Origin: Artemia franciscana
Taxonomy: Eukaryota > Arthropoda > Branchiopoda > Anostraca > Artemiidae
DNA: 64,000 nucleotides
Direction of reading: 5' to 3'
Assembly (NCBI RefSeq): GCF_032884065.1
Contig: NC_088866.1
Coordinates: 48,395,490-48,459,489 of the forward strand
Shown: positions 1 to 12,844 of the stretch, piece after piece
How the letters are laid out: the number at the start of each line of letters is the position of its first letter
Numbering within the stretch: position 1 is the first letter of the stretch
Notes under the pieces: model-generated
Databases searched by the model: none
What the model was told of the DNA's origin: nothing
The model's input: only the letters and a program-made list of their open reading frames with translations
Made by a program: the position numbers and the translations under genes

Positions 1-1040
1 ATTTATATTTTATCTGTCCTTGGTAATTTAAAATGAACTGCTCCAGGAATGCGAATCTCTACTATAGGAACTCAGATATTATGTTTTAGCAACAATGTTA
101 TGGCAATTACTCTATATGTGAAAATGTCAGCTAAAGGGCTAGAGATGAAGCATTTTCTTCCGGTAATTTAAGAGCGTGCATATGCGAATAATAAGATGGC
201 TCTTCCAAAGAAAAGTAGCAAATCTGAGGCGAACTATTTCGAATTTCCAAAAATGTGGACTCAATCTATCTCAACACAGACACTTCACTTGGCAAAGCAG
301 TGAAGTAGCATATTCAGTAAGTAAGTAGGTAACTCCAAAAATCTTATATTGAAAATATTCAAACCGTGGAAAGCTCTCACAAACTTAAGGCAGGACAGGC
401 TCTCAAGGAATCTTCCTACATCTACCATGTTAAACATTTGGAGTTTGCCTGACGTTCCTGAATTAGTGATTTCGGCGATTTTTATTTTAACAGATATAAA
501 ACAATCTGGTGAATATTTAGATCTAATCAAATCTTAAAGCGGATAATTATTTTTTTTATAATTCCAAAATAATTATAAAACCTGTTTCGGGTTTGCATTC
601 TAAATTGCAACACTTGACACTGTTGTTGTGGGGTATCAGAAAATAGAGCAAAAAATATTCTATTCAACAATCAGAAACTTGTTTCTATAATATAAACTTC
701 CTGGCTGCAGTCCCTTCAAATACTTTACATATTTGTGTTCCGAAGTCAAAAATTCCCCTCAAAAGACTAGATGCAGCTGTAATCGGAGCGTGTGAGAATA
801 CATAAATTACATCAAGGAACTAACCACTCGGATTGTTCAGGAGCGATTCAGTCAAGTATTAGTTGTAACCGGCTTAAACAGAGTCTGGAGAATATGTAGC
901 ATGCAGACACAAAACTACCAGTTAATAGATATATATAATAAAAATATATTGTATAAATAATTACAAGAAGAATTGCTAAGGATAACATGCACCTAATCGT
1001 TATTTTGAGTGAGAAACCCCTTAAGTTCAACCTTCTTATA
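1..1040. other. AT-rich stretch with no recognised gene
   Basis: Only short overlapping open frames on opposite strands are present (for example 285-530 minus and 349-537 plus). None has a recognisable domain, and codon use looks like random AT-rich DNA. I see no repeat family here that recurs elsewhere in the window. Confidence 0.6.
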
Positions 1041-2790
1041 TCAAACAGTTCGTGGTAACGAACTGTAGTAAGGAGCGACCCGGCTCAATAGTAAACGAAA
1101 CTCTAAAAAACGGAATTTCGATGCTAAAGGATATATCAAAAGAATTGGATTTTTATGCTGATTTCAAATATATAAGTTTCATCAAGTTTAGTTATTGTCA
1201 TCAAAAGTTACGAGCCTGAGAAAAATTGCCTTATTTTGGAAAATAGGGGGTAACACCCCCTAAAAGTGATAGGATCTTAACGAAAATTACACCATCGCAT
1301 TCAGCGTATCAGAGAACCCTATAGAAAAAATTTCAAGGTCTAATCTACAAAAATGTGGAATTTCGTATTTTTTGCCAGAAGACAAATCACGGGTGCGTGT
1401 TTATTTGTTTTTTGTTTTTTTTTTGCCAGGGGTCATCGTATCGACCAAGTGGTCCTAGAGTGTTGCAAGAGGGCTCATTCTAACGGAAATGAAAAGTTCT
1501 AGTGCCCTTTTTAAGTGACCAAAAAAATGGGAGGGCACCTAGGCCCCCTCCCACGCTCATTTTTTTCCCAAAGTCAACGGATCAAAATTTTGAGATAGCC
1601 ATTTTGTTCCGCATAGTCGAAAACCATAATAACTATGTCTTTGGGGATGACTTACCCCCCACAGTCCCTGGGAGAGGGGCTGCAAGTTACAAACTTTGAC
1701 CAATGTTTACATACAGTAATGGTTACTGGGAAGTGTACCGACGTTATCAGGGGGATTTTTTTGGTTTGGGTGTGGGGTTCAGGGGAGGGGGCTATATGGG
1801 AGGATCTTTCCTTGGAGGAATATTTCATGGGGGAAGAGAAATTCAATCAAAAGGGCGCACGACTTTCTAGCATTACTATAAAAAAAAACAATGAAAATAT
1901 AAACATGAAAAAGTTTTTTCAATTGAAAGTAAGGAGAAGCACTAAAACTTAAAAAAGAACAGAGATTATTACGCATATGAGGGGTTCTAAAAATACTTTA
2001 GCATAAAGAGCGAGGTATTTAGAAGGAGATAAACACTTCACTCTTTATGCTAAAATTTTTTTAAATAATTTCAACTATTTATTCTACGGCCTTTCTGATT
2101 CAGGGGTCATTCGTAAAGAATTGGGATAAAACAAGATTTAGTGTGAAGAGCGAGGTATTAACGAGGGGACCAACCCCCTCATATATATAATCAAAAATAT
2201 AAGAATATAAAAGTTTGTTACGTAAGTTAATTCTTAAGTTACGTATTTTTTTTTACTAATAAAAACGTTCGTTAAAAATAAAAGATCTAGTTGCCTTTTT
2301 AAGTAACCGAAAAATTGGAGGGCAACAAGACCTCCTTCCCCACCCCTTATTTCTCAAAATCGTCTGATCAAAACTAAGAGAAAGCCATTTAGCCAAAAAA
2401 AGAATTAATATGCAAATTTCATTTTAATAATTTATGTACGGAGAGCCAAAATCAGTCATGCATTAATTAAAAAACTTTCAGAAATTAAATAAAAAAACAA
2501 GTTTTTTTAAATGAAAGTAAGGAGCGACATTAAAACTTAAAACGAACAGAAATTACTCCGTATATGAAAGGGGCTTTTCTTCCTCGACACCCCGCTCCTT
2601 GCGCTAAAGTTTGATTCTTTCTCGCAACTCTACTTTTTAAAACAATAAAAAACTTTAGCGTAAGGAGCGGGGTGTCGAGGAAGAAAAGCCCCTTTCATAT
2701 ACGGAGTAATTTCTGTTCGTTTTAAGTTTTAATGTCGCTCCTTACTTTCATTTAAAAAAACTTGTTTTTTTTTTATTTAATTTATCTAGT
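1040..2790 (+). repeat. Foldback repeat family A, copy 1
   Basis: The copy opens with a short hairpin at 1045-1066 (arms ACAGTTCG / CGAACTGT around TGGTAA), followed by the phrase AAGGAGCGACCCGGCTCAAT. It runs through a C/T-rich body, with landmarks TCGACCAAGTGGTC and AGAGGGCTCATTCTAACGG, and ends in two successive inverted-repeat blocks (about 1900-2190 and 2482-2783). The same order recurs at 10.5, 52.47 and 58.19 kb, so this is a dispersed element and not local noise. No protein domain was recognised in its short ORFs. A non-autonomous DNA transposon or foldback element is likely, but the superfamily is unknown. Confidence 0.8.
2482..2783. repeat. Near-perfect 300-bp hairpin (family A terminal foldback)
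   Basis: The left arm (about 2482-2617) and right arm (about 2648-2783) are reverse complements over roughly 135 bp, with one obvious mismatch near the loop (TTGCGC versus TTACGC) and small length differences in A/T runs. The loop is about 30 bp. Within the arm lie AAACGAACAGAAATTACTCC and a GCTCCTT...CGCTAAAG segment that mark this foldback wherever it occurs. Confidence 0.9.
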
Positions 2791-2984
2791 TGAAGCGACG
2801 AAGAATACTGATGACTTTGTCTTTGATCGGGTTGCCGCCGCTGAAAAAGAATTGACTAGGGAGTAGAATGCTTCGAAAAAGCTTCGAAAAAATGCTCAAA
2901 ATGACGGTTAACATAGTTGGAAATTCTAATACAAGAGATGGTACAACCTGCACTCGCATCGAATAAACACGGCCGTTACTAGTT

Positions 2985-5155
2985 TGAAAAAGAGCTAAGA
3001 GCGCATATGGTACTTGTGACGAGGCAAGAAGAGCTAAGAGCCAAGAGCTCATATGGTATGAGCTCTTACCAAATTCTAAGAACCAATAGATTCATTTAAA
3101 AGGAAAATCAGAGGCTTAATGCCGGTCGGGATTTCAAATAAGAGCTCAGAGTCACGATGTCCTTCTAAATATCAAAATTCATTAAGATCCGATTACCCAC
3201 TCGTATGTTATAAATACCTCATTTTTTAGAATTTTTCCTCTCTCTTTAGCCCCCCAGATGGTCGAATCTAGGAAAATGACTTTATCAAGTCAATATGTGC
3301 AGCTCCCTGACACGCCTACCAATTTTCATTGTCTTAGCACGTCCAGAAGCACCAAAGTCGCCAAAGCACTGAACCCGTCCCCCCAACTTCCCCAAAAGAT
3401 CGAATCCAGTACGGATACGGCAATCACGTATCTATGACATTTGCTTATTCTAACCACCAAGCTTCGTCCCGATTCGTCCACTCTAAGCGATTTCCAAGAT
3501 TTCCCCCTCCAATTCCCCCCAATGTCAACAGATCTGGTCAGGATTTGAAATAAGAGCTCTGAGACATCAATTCCTTCTAAATATCAAATTTCATTAAGAT
3601 CTGGTCACCCGTTCTGAAGTTAAAAATACCTAAATTTTTCCAATTCTTCCAAATTAACATCCTCCAGCTCCTCCAAAGAGAAAGAATCCGTTCCAATTAT
3701 GTCAATCACGTATCTGGAATTTGTGCTTATTCTTCTCATCAAGTTTCATCTTGATCTCTCCACTATAAGCGTTTTCCGAGATTTATGTCTCCCTCCTCCA
3801 GCCCCCTATGTCCCCGGATCCGATTCGAGTCGAAAATGGAGCAATTGAGACATAAGATTCTTCTATATACCAAGTTTCATTAAGATCCGATCATCTATTC
3901 GTAAGATAAAAACAACCCAATTTTCACGTTTTCTAAAGAATGCCGGTTTCCCCCTCCAACTCCCGCCAATGTCACAGGATCTGGTCGGAATTTAAAATAA
4001 GAGCTTTAAAGTACAGGATCCTTCTAAATATCAAACTTCATTAAGATCTGGTCACCCGTTCGTAAGCTACAAATACCTCATTTTTCCGAATTACCCCCCC
4101 CCCCCAAAAGAGAGCGGATCCGGTCCGGTTATGTCATTCACGTATCTTAGACTTGTTTTTATTCTTCCCATACAGTTTCATCCTGATCTCTCCACTTTAA
4201 GTATTTTCTAAGATTTCCGGCCCCCCCAACTTCCCCCCAAATGACGCTGGATCCGGTTGAGATTTAAAATAAGAGATCTGAGTCACGAGGTCCTTCTAAA
4301 TATGAAGTTTCATGAAGATCCAATCACTCTTTCGTAAGTTAAAAATACGTCATTTTTTCTAATTTTTCAGAATTGCCTTCCCCCCCCCCAATAGATCGGA
4401 TCGGTTCCAATAATGTCAATCACGTATCTAAGACTTCTGCTTATTTGTCCCACGAAGTTTCACCCCGATCCCTCCACTATAAGCGTTTTCCATGATTTTA
4501 GGTCTCCCCCCAAACTCCCCCTATGTCACCAGATCCGATCGGGATTTAAAATAAGAGCTTTGAGACACGATATCCTTCTAAATATCAAATTTCATTGAGA
4601 TCCGATCACCCGTTCGTAAGTTAAAAATACCTCATTTTTTTTATTTTTCAGGATTACCCCCCCAACTACCCCAAAGAGAGCGGATCCATTCCGGTTATGT
4701 CAATCATGTATCTAGGACTTGTGCTTATTTTTCCCACCAAGTCTCATCCCGATCCCTCCACTCTAAGTGTTTTCCAAGATTTTAGGTTTCCCCCTCCCAA
4801 CTCCTCTCCAATGTCACCAGATCAGGTCGGGATTTAAAATAAGAGCTCTGAGACACGATATCCTTCCAAATATCAAATTTCATTAACATCTGATCAACCG
4901 TTCGTAAGTTAAAAATACTTCTTTTTTTCCGAATTAACCGGCCCCCCACTCCCCCCTCCCAGATGGCCAATCGGAAAAATTGATTTCTATTTCTAATTTA
5001 TTCTGGTCCAGTCCCCGATACGCCTGCCAAATTTCATCGTCCTAGCTTACCTGTAAGTGCCTAAAGTAGCAAAAGCGGGACCGACAGACAGACCGACAGA
5101 ATTTGCGATTGCTATATATTACTTGGTTAATACCAAGTGCCATAAAAAACGTACA
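2985..5155 (+). repeat. Head-satellite-tail element S1
   Basis: The head has AAGAGCTCAT / ATGAGCTCTT inverted arms around 3040-3067, then CAATAGATTCATTTAAAAGG and a unique leader. The body is about six degenerate tandem units of roughly 280-290 bp. Their landmark GGATTTAAAATAAGAGCT-type sequence occurs near 3125, 3540, 3985, 4262, 4541 and 4831, with one short unit near 3820-3980. Each unit carries a TGTCAATCACGTATCTA phrase and C-rich patches. The tail has a CAGACAGACCGACAGA tract and a perfect hairpin ACTTGGT-TAAT-ACCAAGT near 5130. S2 and S3 share head, body and tail in the same orientation. It has no coding capacity. Confidence 0.82.
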
Positions 5156-5164
5156 CCTGTCTAG

Positions 5165-6060
5165 TCCTTAATAGCATGCTATCTTTGTTGGCAACATTTT
5201 TGGCTAGATCATTACACTTTACAAAATCGCTACTCTTTTCTTTATAGTAACGTGTAAAGTTGGCTGTATATTCATCCATTAGGGGGGGGGGGGATAGTGC
5301 AGCAATGAGGAATCAGATAAGTAATAATCATTCATGACATGAATTTTTAGGGTTTCCTTTAAATAGGCCCATGGTTTAAGTGTTACCTGATTTATAATTG
5401 CTAGATTGCGTGTTTTCAAATCACAATTTTGAATCACGTAAAACGTGACTTAGTTTATTTCAAACTATGAAAACAAGCTTGTTGAAATCCAATATCCGTT
5501 GCATGACTCTCAAGTTTAGAAACAGCTGAGCAAACCACTAAATTTTTATCCTTTCAAATTATGTTCGGTTTTATTAACATTCTATATTAATAAAAATTTC
5601 CTAATTGTCATTAAAATTCTCCAATTCCATATCCCACAAATAGATCTGAAAAAGAAAAAAAAAATCTCGTGGTTCCAGTACAAATAGAATGAAGATTGTA
5701 TTTGTATTGGAAGCATCAGATGAATAGTCAGAAGAAAACCTGCTAGAAACCGAAAGAAGTTAATTTTGGATTCCAGGGGCTTTTTTTCAGAAGAAGATTT
5801 ATTACAGATTTCGACAAAATCCTTATAGTCCACTTTCTCCAATGGAAAGGAAAAAAAACTTGAAAACAAATAGAATTGCGAGCGAATATTAACTTCCAAA
5901 AACCTTAGGTTTTACTGAAATTCTATATTTATTGTATTATTTACATGTTCCATGTTTCCTTCTACGGAAAAAAAATCATTCTTTTTATTTCTATTTCAAA
6001 AAGAAATATTGCTAAATCCTCCGGTTCCCCCTCTACAGCCAGCTCTTATTGCACGCCCGG
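5165..6060. other. No recognised gene
   Basis: AT-rich DNA with a poly-G run near 5282-5294. A minus-strand 105-aa open frame at 5582-5899 has low-complexity hydrophobic content and no recognisable domain, so I do not call it a gene. Confidence 0.5.
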
Positions 6061-6099
6061 ACACTCACTTTTATGCTCATTATCCAATCATAAAGTAAG

Positions 6100-6770
6100 A
6101 TAAACTTCTACGGAAATATTTATTTTTAATTAAGGAATAAAAGTTTTCAAGGTCATTACTCTTTGATCAAAGTTTGCTTTCATATTTTTTGCCAATCCAC
6201 TGAAGGCCAACCAATTTTTCGCTAATTATTTCATTTCTGGGTAAAGTTAACTGTTTTGGTAATGCTAACTTTTTATACGAATTTAGGCTAATCTGGGGTA
6301 ACACCAGAATTTTCAGGAAGATAACACTGTATTAAAACTAAACTTTTATACTGTTGCCGAAAAAAAACTTTCTATGAATTCATGGAAACCCAGGAGATGA
6401 TTTCAGTATGATTGCTTTCAACTCAAAATATACTTTCTTATAATTTACCAGGCCACATTCGGCGAAGGCTTCCAGTTTTTGGCTCATTCCTCCATATTAG
6501 AGCAAAATGAACTATTTTGGGAATATTTATTTTTAATTTACAGATTACAGTGTAACCTGGGGCAACACCACAATTTTCACGGTAATTACTCTTTGCCAAG
6601 ATATTCCTTTCTCATCTTTCACCGTCTCCAGTAATACCAGAGATTCCACTTTTATGTTAGTAACTATGTCCATGGGTTAGAAAAATAACCTAAGAACTGA
6701 GAATAAACTAGGGCAAAACAGAATTTTGGGAATATTATTTTGCACCGAAAGTTCGCTTTCTTAGTTTGCG
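6100..6770 (+). repeat. Degenerate repeat with recurring CTGGGGYAACACCA phrase
   Basis: Related phrases (CTGGGGTAACACCAGAATTTTC near 6293, CTGGGGCAACACCACAATTTTC near 6556, CTAGGGCAAAACAGAATTTT near 6709) are each followed by an ACTCTTTG or TGCTTTC-type segment. This suggests an eroded tandem repeat of about 150-260 bp. It is old and of unknown family. Confidence 0.45.
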
Positions 6771-7040
6771 GGCAAAAGATTGGAGGGCAACTAGTCCCTC
6801 TCCCACGCCCTTTTCTCCCCAAAATCGTCTTATCAAAATATTCATGTAGCTAATTTGTTTAGCACATTTACATATATTTTTCGAGTGAGGGAGGGATTTT
6901 TCGATGAGGAGAGAAGTTTCCAGAGGGGTGAACTCTACAGGAGAAATTTTACAATGTTAGAATTTCCCAGAATCCCTACTCAAAATTATTTTTATTTGTC
7001 TTACTTTCTCGTTGCCGACTCAATTTTAAGTACGTAGATG
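6770..7040 (+). repeat. Fragment of family A body
   Basis: TTGGAGGGCAACTAGTCCCTC and the segment from TTTTTCGAGTGAGGGAGGG to TTGCCGACTCAATTT parallel 58,660-59,060 in family A copy 4. It lacks the head hairpin and terminal foldback, so it is a truncated piece. Confidence 0.6.
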
Positions 7041-10000
7041 CTAGTCCGGGTTACACGCCGATACCACTCCTACCTCTACTTCAAACAAACAAAACCCCGT
7101 AATTCTATGAGCATGATGAATGTCATAGCTATTGTAGAAAGCGACAACTTTGTTAAGCAGTGTCGGCCAAATGCAGCTTTTTGTTACAATGAGTTTGTTT
7201 CTGGTTAATTGCTTAAAATAAAAACTTCAACTTCTAATTGTTTCGCATCGACTTGACACCGTTGAGCAGTTGGCGAGCTCAGTACATCAGGACTCGAGAG
7301 TCTATAGCGCTTATAAGAAGTAAATAACCTATATAATATATTTTTTTCATAGTTTTTAGCATCAATACCAAACCTTTAATATAATAAAGCAATTATTTAC
7401 CTTTTTTGGCTTAAATGTAAATATCAATATTTAAACTAAAAATAGACTTACCAATAATATCACATCGAGCAGTCACAAAAACTCCAATCAAATATGTCCA
7501 CGGTAACAAAAACTTCATAGCTAGACGATTACCATGAGCGAGCAAACCACCTGTAAGATAGGAGATAAAAGCCAAATCCACCAAGAACTCCTATGAACTA
7601 ACATCGAAAAGTGAATACCTTTTAGAGAATAACTTGAGCATGGCAAGTGGGAAGACCTTATCTAGGAACCATTATTACAGAAAAAGGGACCACTCCTTGA
7701 ATTAATGAGCAGAAGATTTCTAATGAAATCCCCCTAACTGGTGATAAAAGACAAATGTTTGTTTGATAAAATAATTTTGGTAGCCATTAAAGGCTCATGA
7801 AAACTTAATTTCTAAGGCAGGAGTGTTGGAGATGACACCTTACTTGATTATTAAGGGATATAGTAGATAATAAATGATAATCATAAACAACAATCATATA
7901 ACTAATAATAATAAATCAAAATCAGATAAAACGAATCAGATCAACCACTTAAAAAGACAGCATAATTTGGCACACTATTCAGATGCAGCGCAGTAGCACT
8001 GCCTAAGTAAAGCGCCATAGACCTTCAATGCATTATTGCTTTATTTTTTTTCGGGTAACTTTGTGTGGAAGCGGTGTTTAAGTTTATTTTGTACTCCCCC
8101 CTCAAAAAAACACCCCTGTCCACCAACAAAAATCCTGGGTACAGCCCTGGGGATTACGCTCCACCCTCCCCTAGTCTCTCCCTTATAGCTAATTCTGTAT
8201 CTATCTGATGACTCAATGAGAGGTGGGATGTTTTGGCATTAAAATGCACCCTTTGAGGTATCTCTCTCCCTCCTAAACTGCAAAACAACCAAAGAACCCC
8301 ATTCTAGAAGTTTAAGTGCCCTTTTAAGATTTTTAATTTGTCCATTGCATAGAGATATTATTTACTATTGGGAAACATATGGATATTTTTCGCTGGAGAG
8401 TTTTTTGCAGGGGGGGGTGTCTGGGGTAATTTTTAGTTGGTAGTAAATTTTTGGGAATAACTTTCTTTTAGCTAGGACGTATATTCTGGAGGGTGTTTTC
8501 TTCAGGGAGGTTTTTTCCACGGGTGTATATTACACGAACCTTCTGTAATATACCCCTTTAATGAAACTACGCAATTTTGAAAGAGATCCGCCCTCAAGAT
8601 TTATTTTACTCCCCTCAGGTTTTTAAAAATACCTTATTTGATATTTTAATTAGAAATATTTTTTTTGGCATTCTCTTTAAAAATCAAAAATAAAAATACG
8701 CTTGAGAAAAACAAAATTCCCCCTCCCCACAGGATTTTGAAAAATACGCCACTTGACACCGCTTATCTATCAACATCTATGTCAGAATTCAAAATCATCA
8801 TTTAAAGTATTATATCCATTTTATATATTTAATACTTTTTAATGTTAAATGCTTTAAGTTGGACTTTTGATTTTAATGTCCAATTTTTTGTTGCATAACT
8901 TATGGGTATATAGGCCACCTAGCTCCGGATATTGAATAGTCTAATTGAAACTTGTATTTTCATTAATTTAAAACATATTTTAATATGAGGCTACATGGGG
9001 GCTCAGGCACTTCTCCCCACATGTAAGACCACCAACGAACAAGAAGATAAAATACGCCACTTAACCGTGAATGATTTATTGATCCCAATGTGGCTTATAG
9101 AGCAAAAAATGTTTAGACGGAATTGTAGACAGTTTATTTTTACTCTTCTCTTCTGCCCCTCCTTCAAATAAGTGTTTGGCGACCATTTTGTCCCATTACA
9201 CTCGCTGATAGTTTCCACTTCATGAATATACCCCAAGCAGTTACTAAGAAATTGCAAATATGGTGATGCCATTTAGCAGGAGAGGGACATTTACCCCCCC
9301 CTCCAAAGGTTTTTTTTCGGTCTCCCTTTCTCCTAGATTGTAAAATGTACCCTTTTCATGCCATTTTTAAAAATGGCTTTCTTTGAGGATTTTCATTGGA
9401 AGAATTTAAACCAAAATATAGAACTGCCCCTTCTTAGATTCATAAAAATATATGTTTATCCCTTCCCTCATTTCGTTTCCATGAATTGACGCCATTATGC
9501 AGATGCACTGATTTGAGAACCTGGTACAACTTTTTTTTCTTGCTACTTCAACTATGAAAAGATTATTTTTGGTAGAAGCTTGCAGTACAGAAATGTTTAG
9601 GTGGATCAGAGACATAACATTGTAGCATCGCCCCAAAATACAAGGCTTAAAAGTCCCTATGGCCCTTACACACTATCTAAAAGTTTCAGCTGCTTTCCCC
9701 AAGCTGTTTTCTAGTGTGTTGCAGATATGTTATTTTCATAGCCTGAAGGTATGTATTTTCTTCATGGTATACATCAGCCCCTTTCCTTGGTCCGAGATTT
9801 AATGTCCACTTTACACCCTGACTCCCGCGGAAGTTTTACCTCAATTTCCTAAGTTAAGGTAATACAGTGGAAATCTGTTTTATTATCCTAAGTTTATCTT
9901 GTGTCATTCGATTAACATTGTTCTATCACCATTAAGCGATTCTAGCCTGCTGGGCTCTTAGTGCTAGAACTTTTAATTAGATTTGAGACAGACTATGTTC

Positions 10001-10499
10001 AGCTTTTCTTTGCGCCTTCCACCAAGTTAAATTTTGAGGCTGATTTCTTTCTTCCCCCCATCAAAATACAAACTCCTTGAAAGTTTCGATTTGATCTCCT
10101 ATGCCGCTCCCGAGACATAGTAGATGCACTATTCTGATAGCTTCGGATTTGTTTTGTTTTTTTATTTTCATTGCTACCTAACCATCAAGGCCGTATCCAG
10201 GGGGGATTAGGAGGTTTTATTCTCCCCCTCGAAATGTTTCTCCAACTCGTAAAAACGTAACAAAAATGAATATAAACAAATTTTATAAGCGGTTTTTTAG
10301 TTTGTGTGTGTGTGTAAACCCCCTCCCCCCGAAAAAATCCCTTTGTAAAAATCCACCCGAAAAAAAATTCCTGGATATAGCCCTGCTATCCATGTATAGT
10401 CCCGAAAGAGTTTATAGTACAAAAGCACTTTAGTGGATCAAAGACAAAAAGTTCATCCTCTTTCCCATCCCCTAAAAAAATCTTCAAAGTCCACTTGTG
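7041..10499. other. Long gene-free stretch, partly C-rich low-complexity DNA
   Basis: No coding region is supported. Patches such as 8085-8160, 8405-8560, 9285-9340 and 10,195-10,390 share a degenerate theme of C or G runs with AAAAATCC and 'TGGATACAGCCCTG'-like phrases, typical of eroded repeats. An AAC/AAT-rich patch lies near 7880-7935. ORFs at 9003-9272 and 9406-9636 (minus) have no recognised motif. Confidence 0.5.
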
Positions 10500-12060
10500 A
10501 TTCATCAAACAATTCGTGGTAACGAACTGTAGTAAGGAGCGACCCGGCTCAATAGTGCGATTCTTTTGTCACATCAAAAGAATCGCACTTTAATGCTGAT
10601 TTTAAATATATAAGTTACGAGCCTGAGAAAATTTGCCTAATTTTAGAAAATAGAGAGAAACACCCCCTAAAAGTCATAGAATCAATCGTACCATCAGGTT
10701 CAGCGTATCAAAGAACCATTGTGTAGAAGTTTCAAGCTCCTATCTACAAAGATACGAATTTTGTATTTTTTTTTTGCCACAAGACAGATCACGGGTGGGT
10801 GTTTATTTGTTTGTTGTTTTTTTTGTGTTGTTTTTTTTCCCCAGGGGTGATCATATCGACCAAGTGGTCGTAAAATGTCGCGAGAGGGCTCATTCTAACG
10901 GAATTAGAAGTTCTAGTGCCCTTTTTAAGTGACCCAAAAAATTGGAGGGAACCTAGGCCCCCTCCCACGCTCATTTTTTCCCCAAAGTAACCGGATCAAA
11001 ATTCTGAGATAGCCATTTTATTCAGCATAGTCAAAAAACCTAATACCCTATGTCTTTGGGGACGACTTACTCCCCCACAGTTCCCGTGGGAGGGGCTGCA
11101 AGACCAGTGTTTACATATAGTAACGGTAAGTGGGAAGTGTACAGACGTTTTCAGGGGTATTTTTTTACGGTTCCCCCGTTATACGAGGGGAACTTTCCAT
11201 GGAGGAATTTTTGAAGGGGGAAGGGAAATTCCATGGAGGGGGTGCAGGATTTTTTTGCATTTTTTAAAAGAGCAATTAAAAAAAATATGAAAAAGTTTCT
11301 TCAACTGAAAGTAAGGAGCAGCATTAAAACTTAAAACGAACACAAATTATTACGCATATAGGGGTTCACCTCCTCCTAATGCCTTGCTCTTTACACTAAA
11401 GAAATTTCATTAATTTCAACTATTTATTCTACGGCCTTTGTGATCCAGGGGTCAGTCTTAAGGAATTGGGACCAAATTTAATCTTTAGTGTAAAGATCGA
11501 GGTATTGACGTGAGGGCGAACCCCCTCATATATGTAATAAAAACATACGAATTTAGAAGTTCGTTACGTGTTATTTTCGTGAGTTACGTAAATTTTTATT
11601 AAAAAATACGTTCGTAAAATTAAAAGTTCTAGTTGCCTTTTGAAGTAACCAAAAAATTGCAGGGGAAATAGGCCTACTCCCCCACTCCTTTTTATCAAAA
11701 TCGTCCGAACAAAACTATGAGAAAGCTATTTAGCCAAAAAAATTAATTAATGTTCAATTTTCGTTTTAATTATTCATGTGCGGAGAGCCAAAATCAAAAC
11801 ATGCATTAATTCAAAAACGTTCAGAAATTAAATAAAAAAAAACTAGTTTTTTTAACTGAAAGTAAGGAGCGGCATTATAACTTAAAACGAACAGAAATTA
11901 CTCTGTATATGAAAGGGACTGTTTCCTCTTCAATACCCTGCTCTTTACGCTAAAGTGTTTTACTGTTTTAAAAAGTAGAGTTGAGAGAAAGAGTCAAACT
12001 TTAGCTTTGATTTAGGAGTAATTTATGTTCGTTTTAAGTTTTATTTCCTAAAGAAAAAGA
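10500..12060 (+). repeat. Foldback repeat family A, copy 2
   Basis: The copy starts at the hairpin phrase around CGTGGTAACGAACTGT, followed by AAGGAGCGACCCGGCTCAAT. It contains the GTGTTTATTTGTT...CATATCGACCAAGTGGTC block and ends with two inverted-repeat blocks (about 11,290-11,560 and 11,830-12,045). The second foldback has lost most of its right arm compared with copy 1. No coding content was recognised. Confidence 0.8.
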
Positions 12061-12220
12061 AGTATTGCAGTTGTGCTATTTTGATAATCCTGTTACACCT
12101 GATACTGTCTTTTGATTTATTTCGTTTTTTCGAAGTTCAAATTTGTAGTCCACTTCCTGCCAGCTTAAACTCTATGTTCCAAGCCATTCAACAGACAATT
12201 TAGATGAATTAGAGGGGGAT

Positions 12221-12385
<165 letters not shown>

Positions 12386-12844
12386 GTACATAAGAACTGT
12401 ACATTTTGATGAGATCATTAATCAGACAAAACCGGAAATTTGGAAAATCAAAACAGGGTCGCTAATCAAGCAATGCTTTCATTGTTGACTTTTATTTTTG
12501 AAATTACCATAGATACATATTTCATTCTAAGTTTCAATTTATCATTTAAGATCTACCTATCAGTAGGAATTGTGACACCATTCTGATTGGAGATAACATA
12601 ATTCCCTTGCTGTATGACTAATTCATCACTTTATGAAGCTTTAAACAATCGAAATTATGAATTCCAACCATGTGTGGAATATTTTAAGGTATTATTTAGA
12701 ATCTGGTGAACCAACCTGGCCTAGCTTTCAATTTTATATTCTTAACTAGCAGAAAGTTTGAAAACTTTCTCAAGAAGACAACAATTGACTGGACTCTAGT
12801 TGTTTTGGCCATGAAGTTCAAATTATTAACTTGATGGCGTTGAA

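Noticed and set aside
3060-5110. Regular repeats that might suggest a CRISPR-like array
   Set aside because: Units are ~280-290 bp, degenerate, without short unique spacers or associated genes, and the genome is eukaryotic. It is a satellite-like element.
2985-5155. Call S1-S3 as true Helitrons
   Set aside because: No TC start, CTRR end or Rep/helicase ORF could be seen. Only the head-satellite-hairpin design is similar, so this is left as a hypothesis.
5582-5899. 105-aa minus-strand hydrophobic ORF
   Set aside because: Phe/Leu-rich composition is expected from T/A-rich DNA. No conserved motif, start context or neighbouring exon supports it.
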